Shown here in pieces: positions 45,649 through 56,154 of a stretch of 64,000 bases of DNA (its first letter is position 1; every line of letters starts with the position of its first letter). The DNA is from DASQZJ01 sp035638775 (GTDB taxonomy: Bacteria; Pseudomonadota; Gammaproteobacteria; UBA5335; SLRW01). The position numbers and the translations under genes were made by a program. Under the pieces are notes generated by a model, which was not told the DNA's origin, did no database searches, and saw nothing but the letters and a program-made list of their open reading frames with translations. The stretch lies in assembly GCA_035638775.1 (NCBI GenBank), contig DASQZJ010000064.1, forward strand, positions 81,684-145,683, given 5' to 3'.

Positions 45649-45724
45649 TGGTGGGTGCTGAGGGATTCGAACCCCCGACATTCGCCTTGTAAGGGCGATG
45701 CTCTCCCAGCTGAGCTAAGCACCC
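45649..45724 (-). tRNA. tRNA-Val (TAC)
   Basis: 76 nt with encoded CCA. The acceptor GGGTGCT pairs with AGCACCC, and the anticodon loop CTTACAA carries anticodon TAC. It begins only 11 nt after the hupB stop codon, with no visible room for its own promoter. Confidence 0.97.
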
Positions 45725-45735
45725 GAGAGAGCGCG

Positions 45736-46008
45736 CTAGTTTACGGAATCCTTGAGCGCTTTACCAGCCTTGAAAGCGGGCACCTTGCTCGCTTTGATCG
45801 TAATCGTCTGTCCGGTCTGCGGATTCCGGCCGGTACGCGCTGCGCGGCTGCGTACGGTGAAGGTGCCGAAGCCCACCAGCGATACCTGATCCCCTTTCTT
45901 GAGCGCCTTGTTGACGGAATCCACGAACGCGTCCACTGCACGTCCCGCATCGGCCTTCGACAGGTTGGCGGACGACGCAACAGCTTCGATCAGTTGTGAT
46001 TTATTCAT
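45736..46008 (-). CDS. hupB: DNA-binding protein HU-beta
   Basis: A 90-aa nucleoid protein. MNKSQLIEAVAS is the HU start, VGFGTFTVRSRAARTGRNPQTG spans the beta-arm with the conserved RNP at the tip, and KVPAFKAGKALKD ends it. The ATG at 46008 is clear; the upstream in-frame sequence is leader. It is transcribed from a strong sigma70 promoter and followed immediately by two tRNAs. Confidence 0.97.
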   Translation of the reverse strand: MNKSQLIEAVASSANLSKADAGRAVDAFVDSVNKALKKGDQVSLVGFGTFTVRSRAARTGRNPQTGQTITIKASKVPAFKAGKALKDSVN

Positions 46009-46200
46009 TGTCCAAGATTCTCCTATCTGGTTTCCATGCCGGATGGTCTCTCCGTGCCCGTGGCACGGCCGGGTGCCGCATGAGTAGTCGTTATAAGCCG
46101 CATTCGGAGCGAGCCGCACCCTTGTTTCGCCGGCCCGTTCTCCCATGCGAGACGGCAGGCGACTCGCCCGTGCCGGCGCTTCCTCGACCGGCTGTTCCGA

Positions 46201-46230
46201 GTTATACCAAGCGCCGGAAAAGCGTGTCAA
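46201..46230 (-). promoter_or_regulatory. Sigma70 promoter of hupB
   Basis: Minus strand: TTGACA (46225-46230), an 18-nt spacer, then TATAAC (46201-46206). The perfect -35 and near-perfect -10 predict a leader of about 185 nt. The same transcript probably supplies tRNA-Val and tRNA-Asp. Confidence 0.75.
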
Positions 46231-46257
46231 CCAAGCGTTCCCGGCCGATTCCGGGCT

Positions 46258-48705
<2,448 letters not shown>

Positions 48706-48822
48706 GCTGATGTTCCTCGTCTGCTCGCTGGGCCCGGGCGCCTGCCCGGGCGGGCGCGTCAGTGGCTGCAGCTCGCTGCCCACTGCCGGAACCTGACGCG
48801 CTCGGGATAACTCTTGCCAGGG

Positions 48823-48851
48823 ATATGCGGGCTTGCCGGCGAAAATTCAAG
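48823..48851 (-). promoter_or_regulatory. Sigma32 (heat-shock)-type promoter of lon
   Basis: Minus strand: CTTGAA (48846-48851), a 15-nt spacer and CCGCATAT (48823-48830), against the sigma32 consensus CTTGAA / CCCCATNT. It lies about 120 nt before the lon start. A sigma32-driven lon is established in E. coli. Confidence 0.6.
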
Positions 48852-48875
48852 CACCGCGGCGGATCGGACGTGCTC

Positions 48876-48901
48876 CCCCGGGCGCCGCCCCGCGCCCGGG
48901 G
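48876..48901 (-). terminator. Hairpin terminator after clpX
   Basis: A perfect 10-bp stem (CCCCGGGCGC/GCGCCCGGGG) with a 6-nt loop lies 13 nt past the clpX stop. No T-tract follows, so termination may be incomplete or assisted. Confidence 0.5.
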
Positions 48902-48914
48902 ACGACGGTGGCCG

Positions 48915-50195
48915 TCAATCGGAGGCGACGGCCTGGGAGTCCTTGCTCTGATAGATGATATAGGGCTTGCCCTGTCCGTTGATGGTCCCTTCGTCGAGCA
49001 CCACCTTGCTCACGTTCTCCAGCGACGGGAGATCGTACATCGTGTCGAGCAGGGCGGTTTCCAGGATCGTGCGCAGGCCGCGCGCCCCGGTCTTGCGGGC
49101 CATGGCCTTGCGGGCCGTCGCGCGCAGCGATTCCTCGGTGAACTCGAGCTCGCACCCCTCCATCTCGAACAGCTTCTTGTACTGCTTGACGAGCGAATTG
49201 CGCGGCTCGGTCAGGATGCGCACCAGCGCGTCCTCGTCCAGCTCGTCGAGGGTGGCGATCACCGGCATGCGGCCCACGAACTCGGGGATCAACCCGTACT
49301 TGACCAGGTCCTCCGGCTCCACGTCGTACAGGATCTCTCCGAAGTCGCGGTGGTCGTCCGGACTGTTGACCTCGGCGACGAAGCCGATGCCGCCCTTCTG
49401 CGTGCGCTGGCGGATGACCCGGTCCAGCCCGGCGAAAGCGCCGCCGCAGATGAACAGGATATTGTGGGTATCGACCTGCAGGAACTCCTGCTGCGGGTGC
49501 TTGCGGCCGCCCTGGGGCGGCACCGAGGCGATGGTGCCCTCGATCAGCTTCAGCAGGGCCTGCTGCACGCCCTCGCCGGACACGTCCCGCGTGATCGACG
49601 GGTTATCCGACTTGCGCGAAATCTTGTCGATCTCGTCGATGTATACGATGCCGGTCTGTGCCTTCTCGACATCGTAGTCGCATTTCTGCAGCAGCTTCTG
49701 GATGATGTTCTCCACGTCCTCGCCGACGTAGCCCGCCTCGGTCAGCGTGGTGGCGTCCGCGATGGTGAAGGGCACGTTGAGGATGCGCGCGAGGGTCTCG
49801 GCCAGCAACGTCTTGCCGGAGCCGGTCGGGCCGATCAGCAGGATGTTGCTCTTGGAAAGCTCGACCTCGTCCTTCTCCGAGCGTGCCTGGAGGCGCTTGT
49901 AGTGGTTGTAGACCGCCACCGACAGCACCTTCTTGGCCGATTCCTGCCCGATCACGTGCTCGTCGAGAACGTTCTTGATCTCTTTCGGCGTGGGAAGCCG
50001 GGCACGTTCACTCTCGGCCTTCTCCTGCAGCTCCTCGCGGATGATGTCGTTGCACAGGTCCACGCACTCGTCGCAGACGAACACCGAGGGCCCGGCGATC
50101 AGCTTGCGGACCTCGTGCTGGCTCTTGCCGCAGAACGAGCAATAGAGAAGCTTGCCGTTGTCTCCGCCCTTTCCACGCGTGTCGTTACTCATCAC
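48915..50195 (-). CDS. clpX: ClpXP protease ATPase subunit ClpX
   Basis: A 426-aa AAA+ unfoldase. The N-terminal zinc finger (LYCSFCGKSQ ... VCDECVDLC) has all four Cys. Further motifs are Walker A GPTGSGKTLLAETLA, Walker B IVYIDEIDKI, the RKSDNPSITRDVSGEGVQQ pore-2/sensor region and a C-terminal lid domain. Two consecutive ATGs (50195, 50192) are equivalent. It lies downstream of clpP with its own promoter in the 111-nt gap. Confidence 0.97.
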   Translation of the reverse strand: MMSNDTRGKGGDNGKLLYCSFCGKSQHEVRKLIAGPSVFVCDECVDLCNDIIREELQEKAESERARLPTPKEIKNVLDEHVIGQESAKKVLSVAVYNHYKRLQARSEKDEVELSKSNILLIGPTGSGKTLLAETLARILNVPFTIADATTLTEAGYVGEDVENIIQKLLQKCDYDVEKAQTGIVYIDEIDKISRKSDNPSITRDVSGEGVQQALLKLIEGTIASVPPQGGRKHPQQEFLQVDTHNILFICGGAFAGLDRVIRQRTQKGGIGFVAEVNSPDDHRDFGEILYDVEPEDLVKYGLIPEFVGRMPVIATLDELDEDALVRILTEPRNSLVKQYKKLFEMEGCELEFTEESLRATARKAMARKTGARGLRTILETALLDTMYDLPSLENVSKVVLDEGTINGQGKPYIIYQSKDSQAVASD

Positions 50196-50225
50196 TAAAC
50201 CCCGATCACGTCTGTCTAGGGACGA

Positions 50226-50253
50226 TGTATATCACGTCACCCGGGTATTTCAA
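50226..50253 (-). promoter_or_regulatory. Sigma70-like promoter of clpX
   Basis: Minus strand: TTGAAA (50248-50253), a 16-nt spacer and TATACA (50226-50231), about 30 nt before the clpX start. It allows clpX expression independent of clpP. Confidence 0.5.
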
Positions 50254-50306
50254 AATGACCGGGCTCATGAAAGTCGCCGCTTTGCCGACAGACGGGAAAG
50301 CGCTGT

Positions 50307-50966
50307 CTATTCATGGTCCTGGGTGAGCGGCAGACTCTCGTTGCGGGCGCTGAGCACGGCATCGATCAGACCGTACTCCACCCCCTCGTCGCCGCTCATG
50401 AAACGGTCGCGATCGGTGTCCTGCTCGATCGTCTTCAGGTCCTGTCCGGTATGCCCGGCCAGGATCCGGTTCAAGCGCTCGCGGATGTTGAGGATTTCAC
50501 GCGCGTGGATGTCGATGTCCGAGGCCTGGCCCTGGAAGCCGCCCAGCGGCTGGTGGATCATCATGCGCGAGTGCGGCAGGCAGAAGCGCTTGCTCTTCGC
50601 TCCCCCGGCCAGCAGCAGCGCCCCCATGCTGGCGGCCTGCCCCAGGCAGATGGTGCTCACGTCGGAACGGATGAACTGCATGGTGTCGTAGATCGCCAGC
50701 CCGGCGGTGACGGAGCCGCCCGGCGAGTTGATGTACAGGTGGATGTCCTTGTCCGGATTCTCGGACTCCAGGAACAGCAACTGTGCCACCACCAGGTTGG
50801 CCATGTAATCCTCGACCGGCCCGACGACGAAAACCACGCGCTCCTTGAGCAGGCGCGAGTAGATGTCGTAGGCGCGCTCGCCCCGCGCGCTCTGCTCCAC
50901 CACCATCGGCACCAGGTTCAGTGCCTGCGGGTTCATGACCCCGGAGTCCTCGTGTCGTTCACTCAT
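50307..50966 (-). CDS. clpP: ATP-dependent Clp protease proteolytic subunit ClpP
   Basis: A 219-aa serine peptidase. The catalytic Ser lies in CLGQAASMGALLLAGG, His in RMMIHQPLGGFQGQA and Asp in the DTDRDRFM region. The IGF-loop docking site for ClpX is expected in the N-terminal third. The ATG at 50966 gives MSERHEDSG; a later in-frame ATG (MNPQALNL) is a possible alternative start of the mature protein. It is 25 nt after tig. Confidence 0.96.
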   Translation of the reverse strand: MSERHEDSGVMNPQALNLVPMVVEQSARGERAYDIYSRLLKERVVFVVGPVEDYMANLVVAQLLFLESENPDKDIHLYINSPGGSVTAGLAIYDTMQFIRSDVSTICLGQAASMGALLLAGGAKSKRFCLPHSRMMIHQPLGGFQGQASDIDIHAREILNIRERLNRILAGHTGQDLKTIEQDTDRDRFMSGDEGVEYGLIDAVLSARNESLPLTQDHE

Positions 50967-50991
50967 CGCTGCATACCTGTGCTTGCGGCAT

Positions 50992-52290
50992 TCACTCTGC
51001 CTGGTTGACCAGCTCGTCGAAGCTGACCGGCTTGTCGCTGACCCGGGCCCGCTCCAGCAGGTGGTCCACGACCTGCTCCTCGAGCACCATCGCCTCGAGG
51101 CTGCGCAGCACCTGCGGGTTCTGCATGTAGGCACGCGCCATCTCTTCCGGATTCTCGTAGCCGGCGACCATGCCGTCCACCGTCTCCCTGAGCCGGTCCC
51201 GGTCCACCTGGATGTCCTGTTCACGGATCAGCTCGCCGATCAGCAGGCCCAGCCGCACGCGCTTCTCGGCCTGCTCGGCGAACAGCTCGCGGGGAAGGTC
51301 GGCCGTGCGGTCCTCGGGAACGCCCATCCGGGCCGCGGTGTCCTTGCGCAGGCGCTCGATCTCCTCGTCCACCAGCGCCGCCGGGACCTCGACCGGGTTG
51401 GCCGCGGCGAGCCCGTCGAGCACCTGCTGCTTGACGCGGTTGCGCGCCGTCTGCTCGGCTTCCCGCTGCATGCTCTCGCGCAGGCGCTCCCGCAGCTTCC
51501 CGACGCCGCCGTCGGTCACCCCGAAGGTCTTGGCGAATTCATCGTCGAGTTCGGGCAGCCGCGGCTCCGAGACGCTGCGCACGTTCGCCCGGAAGCGGGC
51601 GGTCTTCCCGGCCACCTCCTCGCCATGGTAGTCGTCCGGGAAGGTCACATCAAAGGACAGCTCCTGCCCCGGCGCCGCGCCCTCCAGGGCCTCCTCGAAC
51701 TCCGGCAGCATGCTGCCGGCGCCGATCTCCACCGCGGTGTTCTCGCCCTTGTTGCCCGCGAACGGCTCGCCGTCGATGGTGCCCTCGAAGTCCACGTTGA
51801 CCCGGTCGCCCTGTTGCGCGGGACGCTCGACCTCGTCCCAGGTCGCATGCTGCTTGCGCATGCGCTCGAGCATCGCGTCGACGTCCGCGTCGGTGATGTC
51901 CACCCGCGGGCGCTCGACCTCGATGCCGTCGAGGCCGGTCAGTTCGATCTCCGGATACACCTCGATGGTGGCGGTGTAGCGCAGGTCCTGCCCGGGCTCG
52001 GCGGACTGCGGCTCGATCCGCGGCGCGCCGGCCGGGTTGAGCTGCTTCTCCGCCACTGCCTCGCTGAAGCTGCTGCGCATGACCTCGCTCAGCACTTCCT
52101 GGCGCACGTCGTCGCCGTAATGCTGGCGCACCACCTTGTAGGGGACCTTGCCGGGGCGGAAGCCCTTGATCTTCGCCCGCCGGCTCAATGACTGCAGCCG
52201 CTCCTCGATCTGCTTCTCGATGCGGTCTGCCGGGACCTGCACGGTCAGGCGCCGCTCGAGAGCGCCGGTCGGTTCGACGGAAACTTGCAT
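50992..52290 (-). CDS. tig: Trigger factor, ribosome-associated chaperone
   Basis: A 432-aa protein. The N-terminal ribosome-binding domain has the signature GFRPGKVPYKVVRQHYG, the central FKBP-type PPIase domain (about 150-245) contains GDRVNVDFEGTIDGEPF, and a C-terminal helical cradle follows. The start at 52290 (MQVSVEPTG) matches the family. It heads the tig-clpP-clpX-lon block; tRNA-Leu lies 98 nt upstream. Confidence 0.96.
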   Translation of the reverse strand: MQVSVEPTGALERRLTVQVPADRIEKQIEERLQSLSRRAKIKGFRPGKVPYKVVRQHYGDDVRQEVLSEVMRSSFSEAVAEKQLNPAGAPRIEPQSAEPGQDLRYTATIEVYPEIELTGLDGIEVERPRVDITDADVDAMLERMRKQHATWDEVERPAQQGDRVNVDFEGTIDGEPFAGNKGENTAVEIGAGSMLPEFEEALEGAAPGQELSFDVTFPDDYHGEEVAGKTARFRANVRSVSEPRLPELDDEFAKTFGVTDGGVGKLRERLRESMQREAEQTARNRVKQQVLDGLAAANPVEVPAALVDEEIERLRKDTAARMGVPEDRTADLPRELFAEQAEKRVRLGLLIGELIREQDIQVDRDRLRETVDGMVAGYENPEEMARAYMQNPQVLRSLEAMVLEEQVVDHLLERARVSDKPVSFDELVNQAE

Positions 52291-52388
52291 GTTCTGGCTA
52301 CCTCGGGACATGGGACGACCGGACAGCGGGCCCGGCCGTGGACGACTCATGGAAACGCGTTGCTGCAGGAGCCGGCCGGCGCGAAATC

Positions 52389-52474
52389 TGGTGCGAAAGG
52401 AGAGACTCGAACTCTCACGGGCAAAGCCCACTGGATCCTAAATCCAGCGCGTCTACCGGTTCCGCCACTTTCGC
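52389..52474 (-). tRNA. tRNA-Leu (TAG)
   Basis: 86 nt with encoded CCA and a long class II variable arm. The acceptor GCGAAAG pairs with CTTTCGC, and the anticodon TAG sits in the loop flanked by CTGGAT/ATCCAG. It lies just upstream of tig, as in many Gammaproteobacteria. Confidence 0.95.
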
Positions 52475-52491
52475 GCAGACCGCATGGGAAA

Positions 52492-52521
52492 ATTATACAG
52501 ACAGCACCGCAAAATCTCGAA
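52492..52521 (-). promoter_or_regulatory. Promoter of tRNA-Leu
   Basis: A perfect TATAAT (52492-52497, minus strand) lies 17 nt before the tRNA 5' end, with a weak -35 (TTCGAG, 52516-52521) at 18-nt spacing. No separate promoter was seen before tig, so tig may be read through from here. Confidence 0.6.
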
Positions 52522-52544
52522 CCGGCCGGAACGGCGCGCATCCG

Positions 52545-52578
52545 GTTTCACGATCCTGTCATGTTGGCGCCCCATAGT
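52545..52578 (+). promoter_or_regulatory. Candidate Pho box and promoter of pstS
   Basis: GTTTCAC-GATC-CTGTCAT (52545-52562) fits the two 7-mers with a 4-nt spacer of a Pho box. The second half-site is perfect and the first matches 4 of 7. A CATAGT -10-like hexamer follows after 10 nt (52573-52578), the spacing of PhoB-activated promoters. Confidence 0.5.
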
Positions 52579-52650
52579 GGGCGGCGTCGTGGCGCAGCAA
52601 GGATGCGCCACGCGCATTTCCGAAATTCGCAAACCGGGGGATTCGAAATC

Positions 52651-53733
52651 ATGCGTCATCACAGATCTGCCGCTTCCCTGCGGGCCCGCCTGGTCCTGGC
52701 CGGGGCCGGCGCGGTCCTGCTGCTGGGAGTCGCCGGCGCGGCCTGGGGCAGCAGTACGCTGGTCGAGACCGGCTCGAGCCTGCTGTATCCGCTGTTCAAC
52801 CTGTGGGTGCCCGCCTACACCAAGAAACATCCCGACGTCGACATCAACACCGCCGCGACCGGAAGCGGCACCGGCATCGCCCAGTCCACCAAGGGCATCG
52901 CACAGTTCGGCGCCTCCGACGCCTACCTCAGCGACGCCCTGATGAAGAAGTATCCGGGAATGCTGAACATCCCGGTGGCGATCTCCTCGCAGATGGTCAA
53001 CTACAACGTGCCGGGGCTGAACGACAAGCACCTCAAGCTGTCCGGCCCGGTGCTGGCCGAGATCTACGAGGGCAAGGTGAAGTACTGGGACGCGCAGGCC
53101 ATCGCGCGCATGAACCGCGGCGTGAATCTGCCGCACAAGCAGATCATCCCGATCCATCGGGCCGACGGCAGCGGTGACACGTTCCTGTTCACGCAGTTCC
53201 TGAGCAAGTCCACCAAGTCCTGGAAGCCGACGGTCGGCTACGGCACCACCGTCAGCTGGCCGCACGTGCCGGGCAGCGTGGGCGCCACCGGAAACTCGGG
53301 CATGGTCACGGCCCTGTCCAACAACCCCTACGGCATCGCGTATATCGGTGTAAGCTACAAGGCCCAGACCGACAAGGCCGCCCTCGGCGAGGCCCGGCTG
53401 CGCAACCGTGACGGCCAGTTCGTGCTGCCGACCAAGCATACGGTGCCCGCCGCGGCCGCCGGCATGGTGCCCAAGACGCCGAAGGACGAGCGCATCAGCC
53501 TGATCTACGCGCCGGGCCGCAACGCGTATCCGATCATCAACTACGAGTACGTGATCGTGCACGCCAAGCAGCCGTCGGCCGAGCAGGCCAAGGAAATGAA
53601 GAATTTCCTGACCTGGGCGGTGTCCAAGAGCGGCGGGAACGAGATGAAGTTCCTCAAGCCGGTGCACTTCATGCCGCTGCCGGCCAAGGCGCGCAAGCTG
53701 ACGCTGCACCAGATCAACGAGATCCACGGCTGA
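52651..53733 (+). CDS. pstS: Phosphate ABC transporter substrate-binding protein PstS
   Basis: A 360-aa periplasmic binding protein. The signal peptide covers about residues 1-33 (LVLAGAGAVLLLGVAGAAWG). The phosphate-binding segments are ETGSSLLYPLF near the mature N-terminus, ATGSGTGIAQ, and RADGSGDTFLF. The ATG at 52651 gives a normal signal; upstream in-frame codons overlap the tRNA region and are excluded. It is separated from pstC by a strong hairpin, which fits higher expression of pstS. Confidence 0.94.
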   Translation: MRHHRSAASLRARLVLAGAGAVLLLGVAGAAWGSSTLVETGSSLLYPLFNLWVPAYTKKHPDVDINTAATGSGTGIAQSTKGIAQFGASDAYLSDALMKKYPGMLNIPVAISSQMVNYNVPGLNDKHLKLSGPVLAEIYEGKVKYWDAQAIARMNRGVNLPHKQIIPIHRADGSGDTFLFTQFLSKSTKSWKPTVGYGTTVSWPHVPGSVGATGNSGMVTALSNNPYGIAYIGVSYKAQTDKAALGEARLRNRDGQFVLPTKHTVPAAAAGMVPKTPKDERISLIYAPGRNAYPIINYEYVIVHAKQPSAEQAKEMKNFLTWAVSKSGGNEMKFLKPVHFMPLPAKARKLTLHQINEIHG

Positions 53734-53823
53734 GGACCACGCCTGCGGGGTCCATCCCCGCGACGCGGGACAGGGACGTCCCCGAAGGGTCCGGCTTCGC
53801 GCCGGGCCCGCCGGACGAGAAAG

Positions 53824-53864
53824 GCAGCCACCGGTCGCGGAGACGCTTCGCGGCCGGTGGCTGC
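53824..53864 (+). terminator. Attenuating hairpin between pstS and pstC
   Basis: A perfect 11-bp stem (GCAGCCACCGG/CCGGTGGCTGC) encloses further pairing (CGCGG/CGCGG-type loop), followed by TTCCCTGTTTC. It lies 90 nt after pstS and 26 nt before pstC, a typical place for partial termination between binding protein and permease genes. Confidence 0.6.
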
Positions 53865-53890
53865 TTCCCTGTTTCAAGCGAGCCGAACCC

Positions 53891-54844
53891 GTGACGAAGC
53901 CGAATCTCTTTCGCTGGTCCCTGGGACTGACGGCCACCGTGCTGCCCGCCACCCTGATCCTGCTGGTGGCCTTTCTCTGCATCCAGGCGTGGCCGGCGAT
54001 GCACTTCAACGGCCTGCACTTCCTGGTGCACAACGACTGGAATCTGGGCAGCCAGTACGGGACCCCGGTCAAGGTCAACGGCACCACGATTCTCCCCGGG
54101 GCCCACTACGGGATCCTGTTCCTGATCGCCGGTACCGTTCTGTCCTCGCTGATTGCCCTGGTGCTGGCGGTCCCGATCGGCGTGGCCGCGGCGGTCTTCC
54201 TGTCCGAGGCGGTGCCCGGCGGCGTGCGGGATCTGATCGCGCTGTTCGTGGAGCTGCTCGCCTCGGTGCCCAGCGTGGTCTTCGGCCTGTGGGGCTACGT
54301 GGTGCTGATCCCGTTCCTGTCCCATCACGTGTTCCCCGTCCTGGCCGGTGCCCTGTCGTTCATCCCCTTCTTCGCGCCGCCCACCTATTCCGGCTACGGA
54401 CTGATGACCTCGGGCCTGGTGCTTTGCCTGATGGTCGTCCCGCTGATCACGGCCAACCTGCGCGAGTCGGCGGCGGCGATTCCCGCCGAGACGCGCGAGG
54501 CCGCGCGCGCCCTGGGCGCGACCCGGTTCGAGGTGTTGCTCCGGGTGATCATTCCGGAGCTGTGGCGGCCCCTGGTGGGCGTCACCACACTGGCCCTCGG
54601 CCGGGCGCTGGGCGAGACCATGGCGGTGCTGATGGTGAGCGGCAATGCCCTCGGCTACCTGCCGCAAAACATCTACAGCCCGATCTCGACCATGGCGGCC
54701 TTCATCGTCTCGCAGCTGGACAGCGCGCTGCAGGATCCGACCGGCATGGCCGTCGCGAGCCTGACCGAGATCGGCCTGATACTCCTGGTCATCTCGTTGC
54801 TGGTCAACGGCGCGGCCCGGATGCTGCTGCCGCGACAGGCGTGA
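53891..54844 (+). CDS. pstC: Phosphate ABC transporter permease PstC
   Basis: A 317-aa inner-membrane permease with six membrane segments and an extended periplasmic loop. The EAA loop (EAARALGATRFEVLLRVIIPE) contacts the ATPase. SVVFGLWGYVVLIPF and GRALGETMAVLMVSGN are PstC signatures. GTG start at 53891. pstA follows after 44 nt. Confidence 0.93.
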   Translation: MTKPNLFRWSLGLTATVLPATLILLVAFLCIQAWPAMHFNGLHFLVHNDWNLGSQYGTPVKVNGTTILPGAHYGILFLIAGTVLSSLIALVLAVPIGVAAAVFLSEAVPGGVRDLIALFVELLASVPSVVFGLWGYVVLIPFLSHHVFPVLAGALSFIPFFAPPTYSGYGLMTSGLVLCLMVVPLITANLRESAAAIPAETREAARALGATRFEVLLRVIIPELWRPLVGVTTLALGRALGETMAVLMVSGNALGYLPQNIYSPISTMAAFIVSQLDSALQDPTGMAVASLTEIGLILLVISLLVNGAARMLLPRQA

Positions 54845-54888
54845 GCGCCCCGCGACACCGGAGATGACTCCGTCAGGGAGGGAGTGAC

Positions 54889-55779
54889 ATGTACTTGCCG
54901 GAATCGAGAGAGGAAGCCATCGTCGGGGCCGGACGGCGGCCCTCGGTATCCTACTGGCGCCGTCGCCTGGTGAGCTACGCCGGCTGGATCGTGGTCGGGA
55001 CGTGCTTCCTGCTGCTGGCCGCCGCGCTGATCGACATCCTGGTGCTGGTGGTCAGCCACGGCATCGGCAGTCTGGACCTGAAGCTGTTCACGCAGGCGAC
55101 CAACGGGGTCAGTGGCGGCCTGCTGAACGCCATCGAGGGCACCGCCCTGGTCACCTTCGGTTCGGTGGCGATCGCCGCACCGCTCGGGATCGGGGCCGGC
55201 GTCTTCCTGGCGGAATACGCCCGCGGCTGGCTTCCCCGGGTGGCGCGCTACCTGGCGGACGTGCTGGTCGGCGTGCCCTCGATCGTGCTCGGCCTGTTCG
55301 GATACATCACCATGGTCGTGTACGCGGGCTGGCACTTCTCCCTGTCGGCGGGCTGCATCACGCTGGCGATGATGATCATGCCCTACATCGCCCGCAGCAC
55401 CGAACTGGCCATGCGGTCGGTGTCGCCCACCCTGCGCGAATCCGCTTACGCCCTGGGCGCGAGCGACCGCTCGGTGGTGATGCGGGTGATGCTGCCGGCC
55501 TGCCGCCGGGCGGTGCTCACCGGGGTGCTGGTGGCGATGGCCCTCTCCATGGGCGAGACCGCGCCGCTGATCTACACTGTCGGCTGGTCCAACTACGTCT
55601 GGCACGGGCAGTTCACCCACGAACCGCTGGCCTACCTCACCTACGTCATCTGGTCCTTCATCAACGAGCCGTTCCCGACCGCCCACGCGCTGGCCTTCGC
55701 GGCGGCCTTCCTGGTGACGATCTTCGCCCTGCTGATCACGGTCTCCGCGCGCGTGATGCTGACCCGCATGGATCGCTGA
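54889..55779 (+). CDS. pstA: Phosphate ABC transporter permease PstA
   Basis: A 296-aa permease with six membrane segments. Signatures are GVPSIVLGLFGYITMVV and the EAA-like loop LRESAYALGASDRSVVMRVM, then SMGETAPLIYTVGWS. The ATPase pstB and phoU that normally follow are absent: a 375-nt non-coding stretch and then an amino-acid-type transporter come next. Confidence 0.93.
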   Translation: MYLPESREEAIVGAGRRPSVSYWRRRLVSYAGWIVVGTCFLLLAAALIDILVLVVSHGIGSLDLKLFTQATNGVSGGLLNAIEGTALVTFGSVAIAAPLGIGAGVFLAEYARGWLPRVARYLADVLVGVPSIVLGLFGYITMVVYAGWHFSLSAGCITLAMMIMPYIARSTELAMRSVSPTLRESAYALGASDRSVVMRVMLPACRRAVLTGVLVAMALSMGETAPLIYTVGWSNYVWHGQFTHEPLAYLTYVIWSFINEPFPTAHALAFAAAFLVTIFALLITVSARVMLTRMDR

Positions 55780-56154
55780 GGGCGGCGGTCCCGGCGGGCC
55801 GATGGTCCGCCGGGGCCGCGGTCGTGTTGAGCTTGGGGCGCGACTGCTCCACTATGAGGAGGCATGGCACGTCATCGCGGCCGCCCCGGGGGCACGCCCC
55901 GGGCCGATGCCGGCGGTTACGTGTGCGCTGCCGCTCCGGCCTCTCGCCCCGCTCGGGGCTTCACGCGGACCGGCGAGGGCCGGCGGCGCGCGAGATCCGG
56001 GGGCTGCCGGGGGGCCGGGTGTCACGCTGCCCTGCGGGACACCGACCGACGGCCTGGTCAGCGAGCGGTGCCGGCGCATTCCCGTTGCGCGCCGGGCAGC
56101 ACTGCTCCGGCTCCGCCGCCCCCAAGTCCACAAGAACCAAGGGGTCAGACCGCC
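55780..56154. other. Gene-free region between pstA and ehuB
   Basis: 375 nt. A strong hairpin (CCGGCGGGCC/GGTCCGCCGG, one G-T pair, 55791-55813) just after pstA likely ends the pst transcript. A GAGGAGG followed after 1 nt by ATG (55864) is in frame with ehuB, but the 97 codons between look non-coding and would bury the signal peptide. No remnant of pstB could be recognised. Confidence 0.55.

Noticed and set aside
55864..56154. N-terminal extension of ehuB starting after GAGGAGG
   Set aside because: The spacing from the Shine-Dalgarno-like sequence to ATG is only 1 nt. The 97 residues look non-coding and would place the lipoprotein signal internally.
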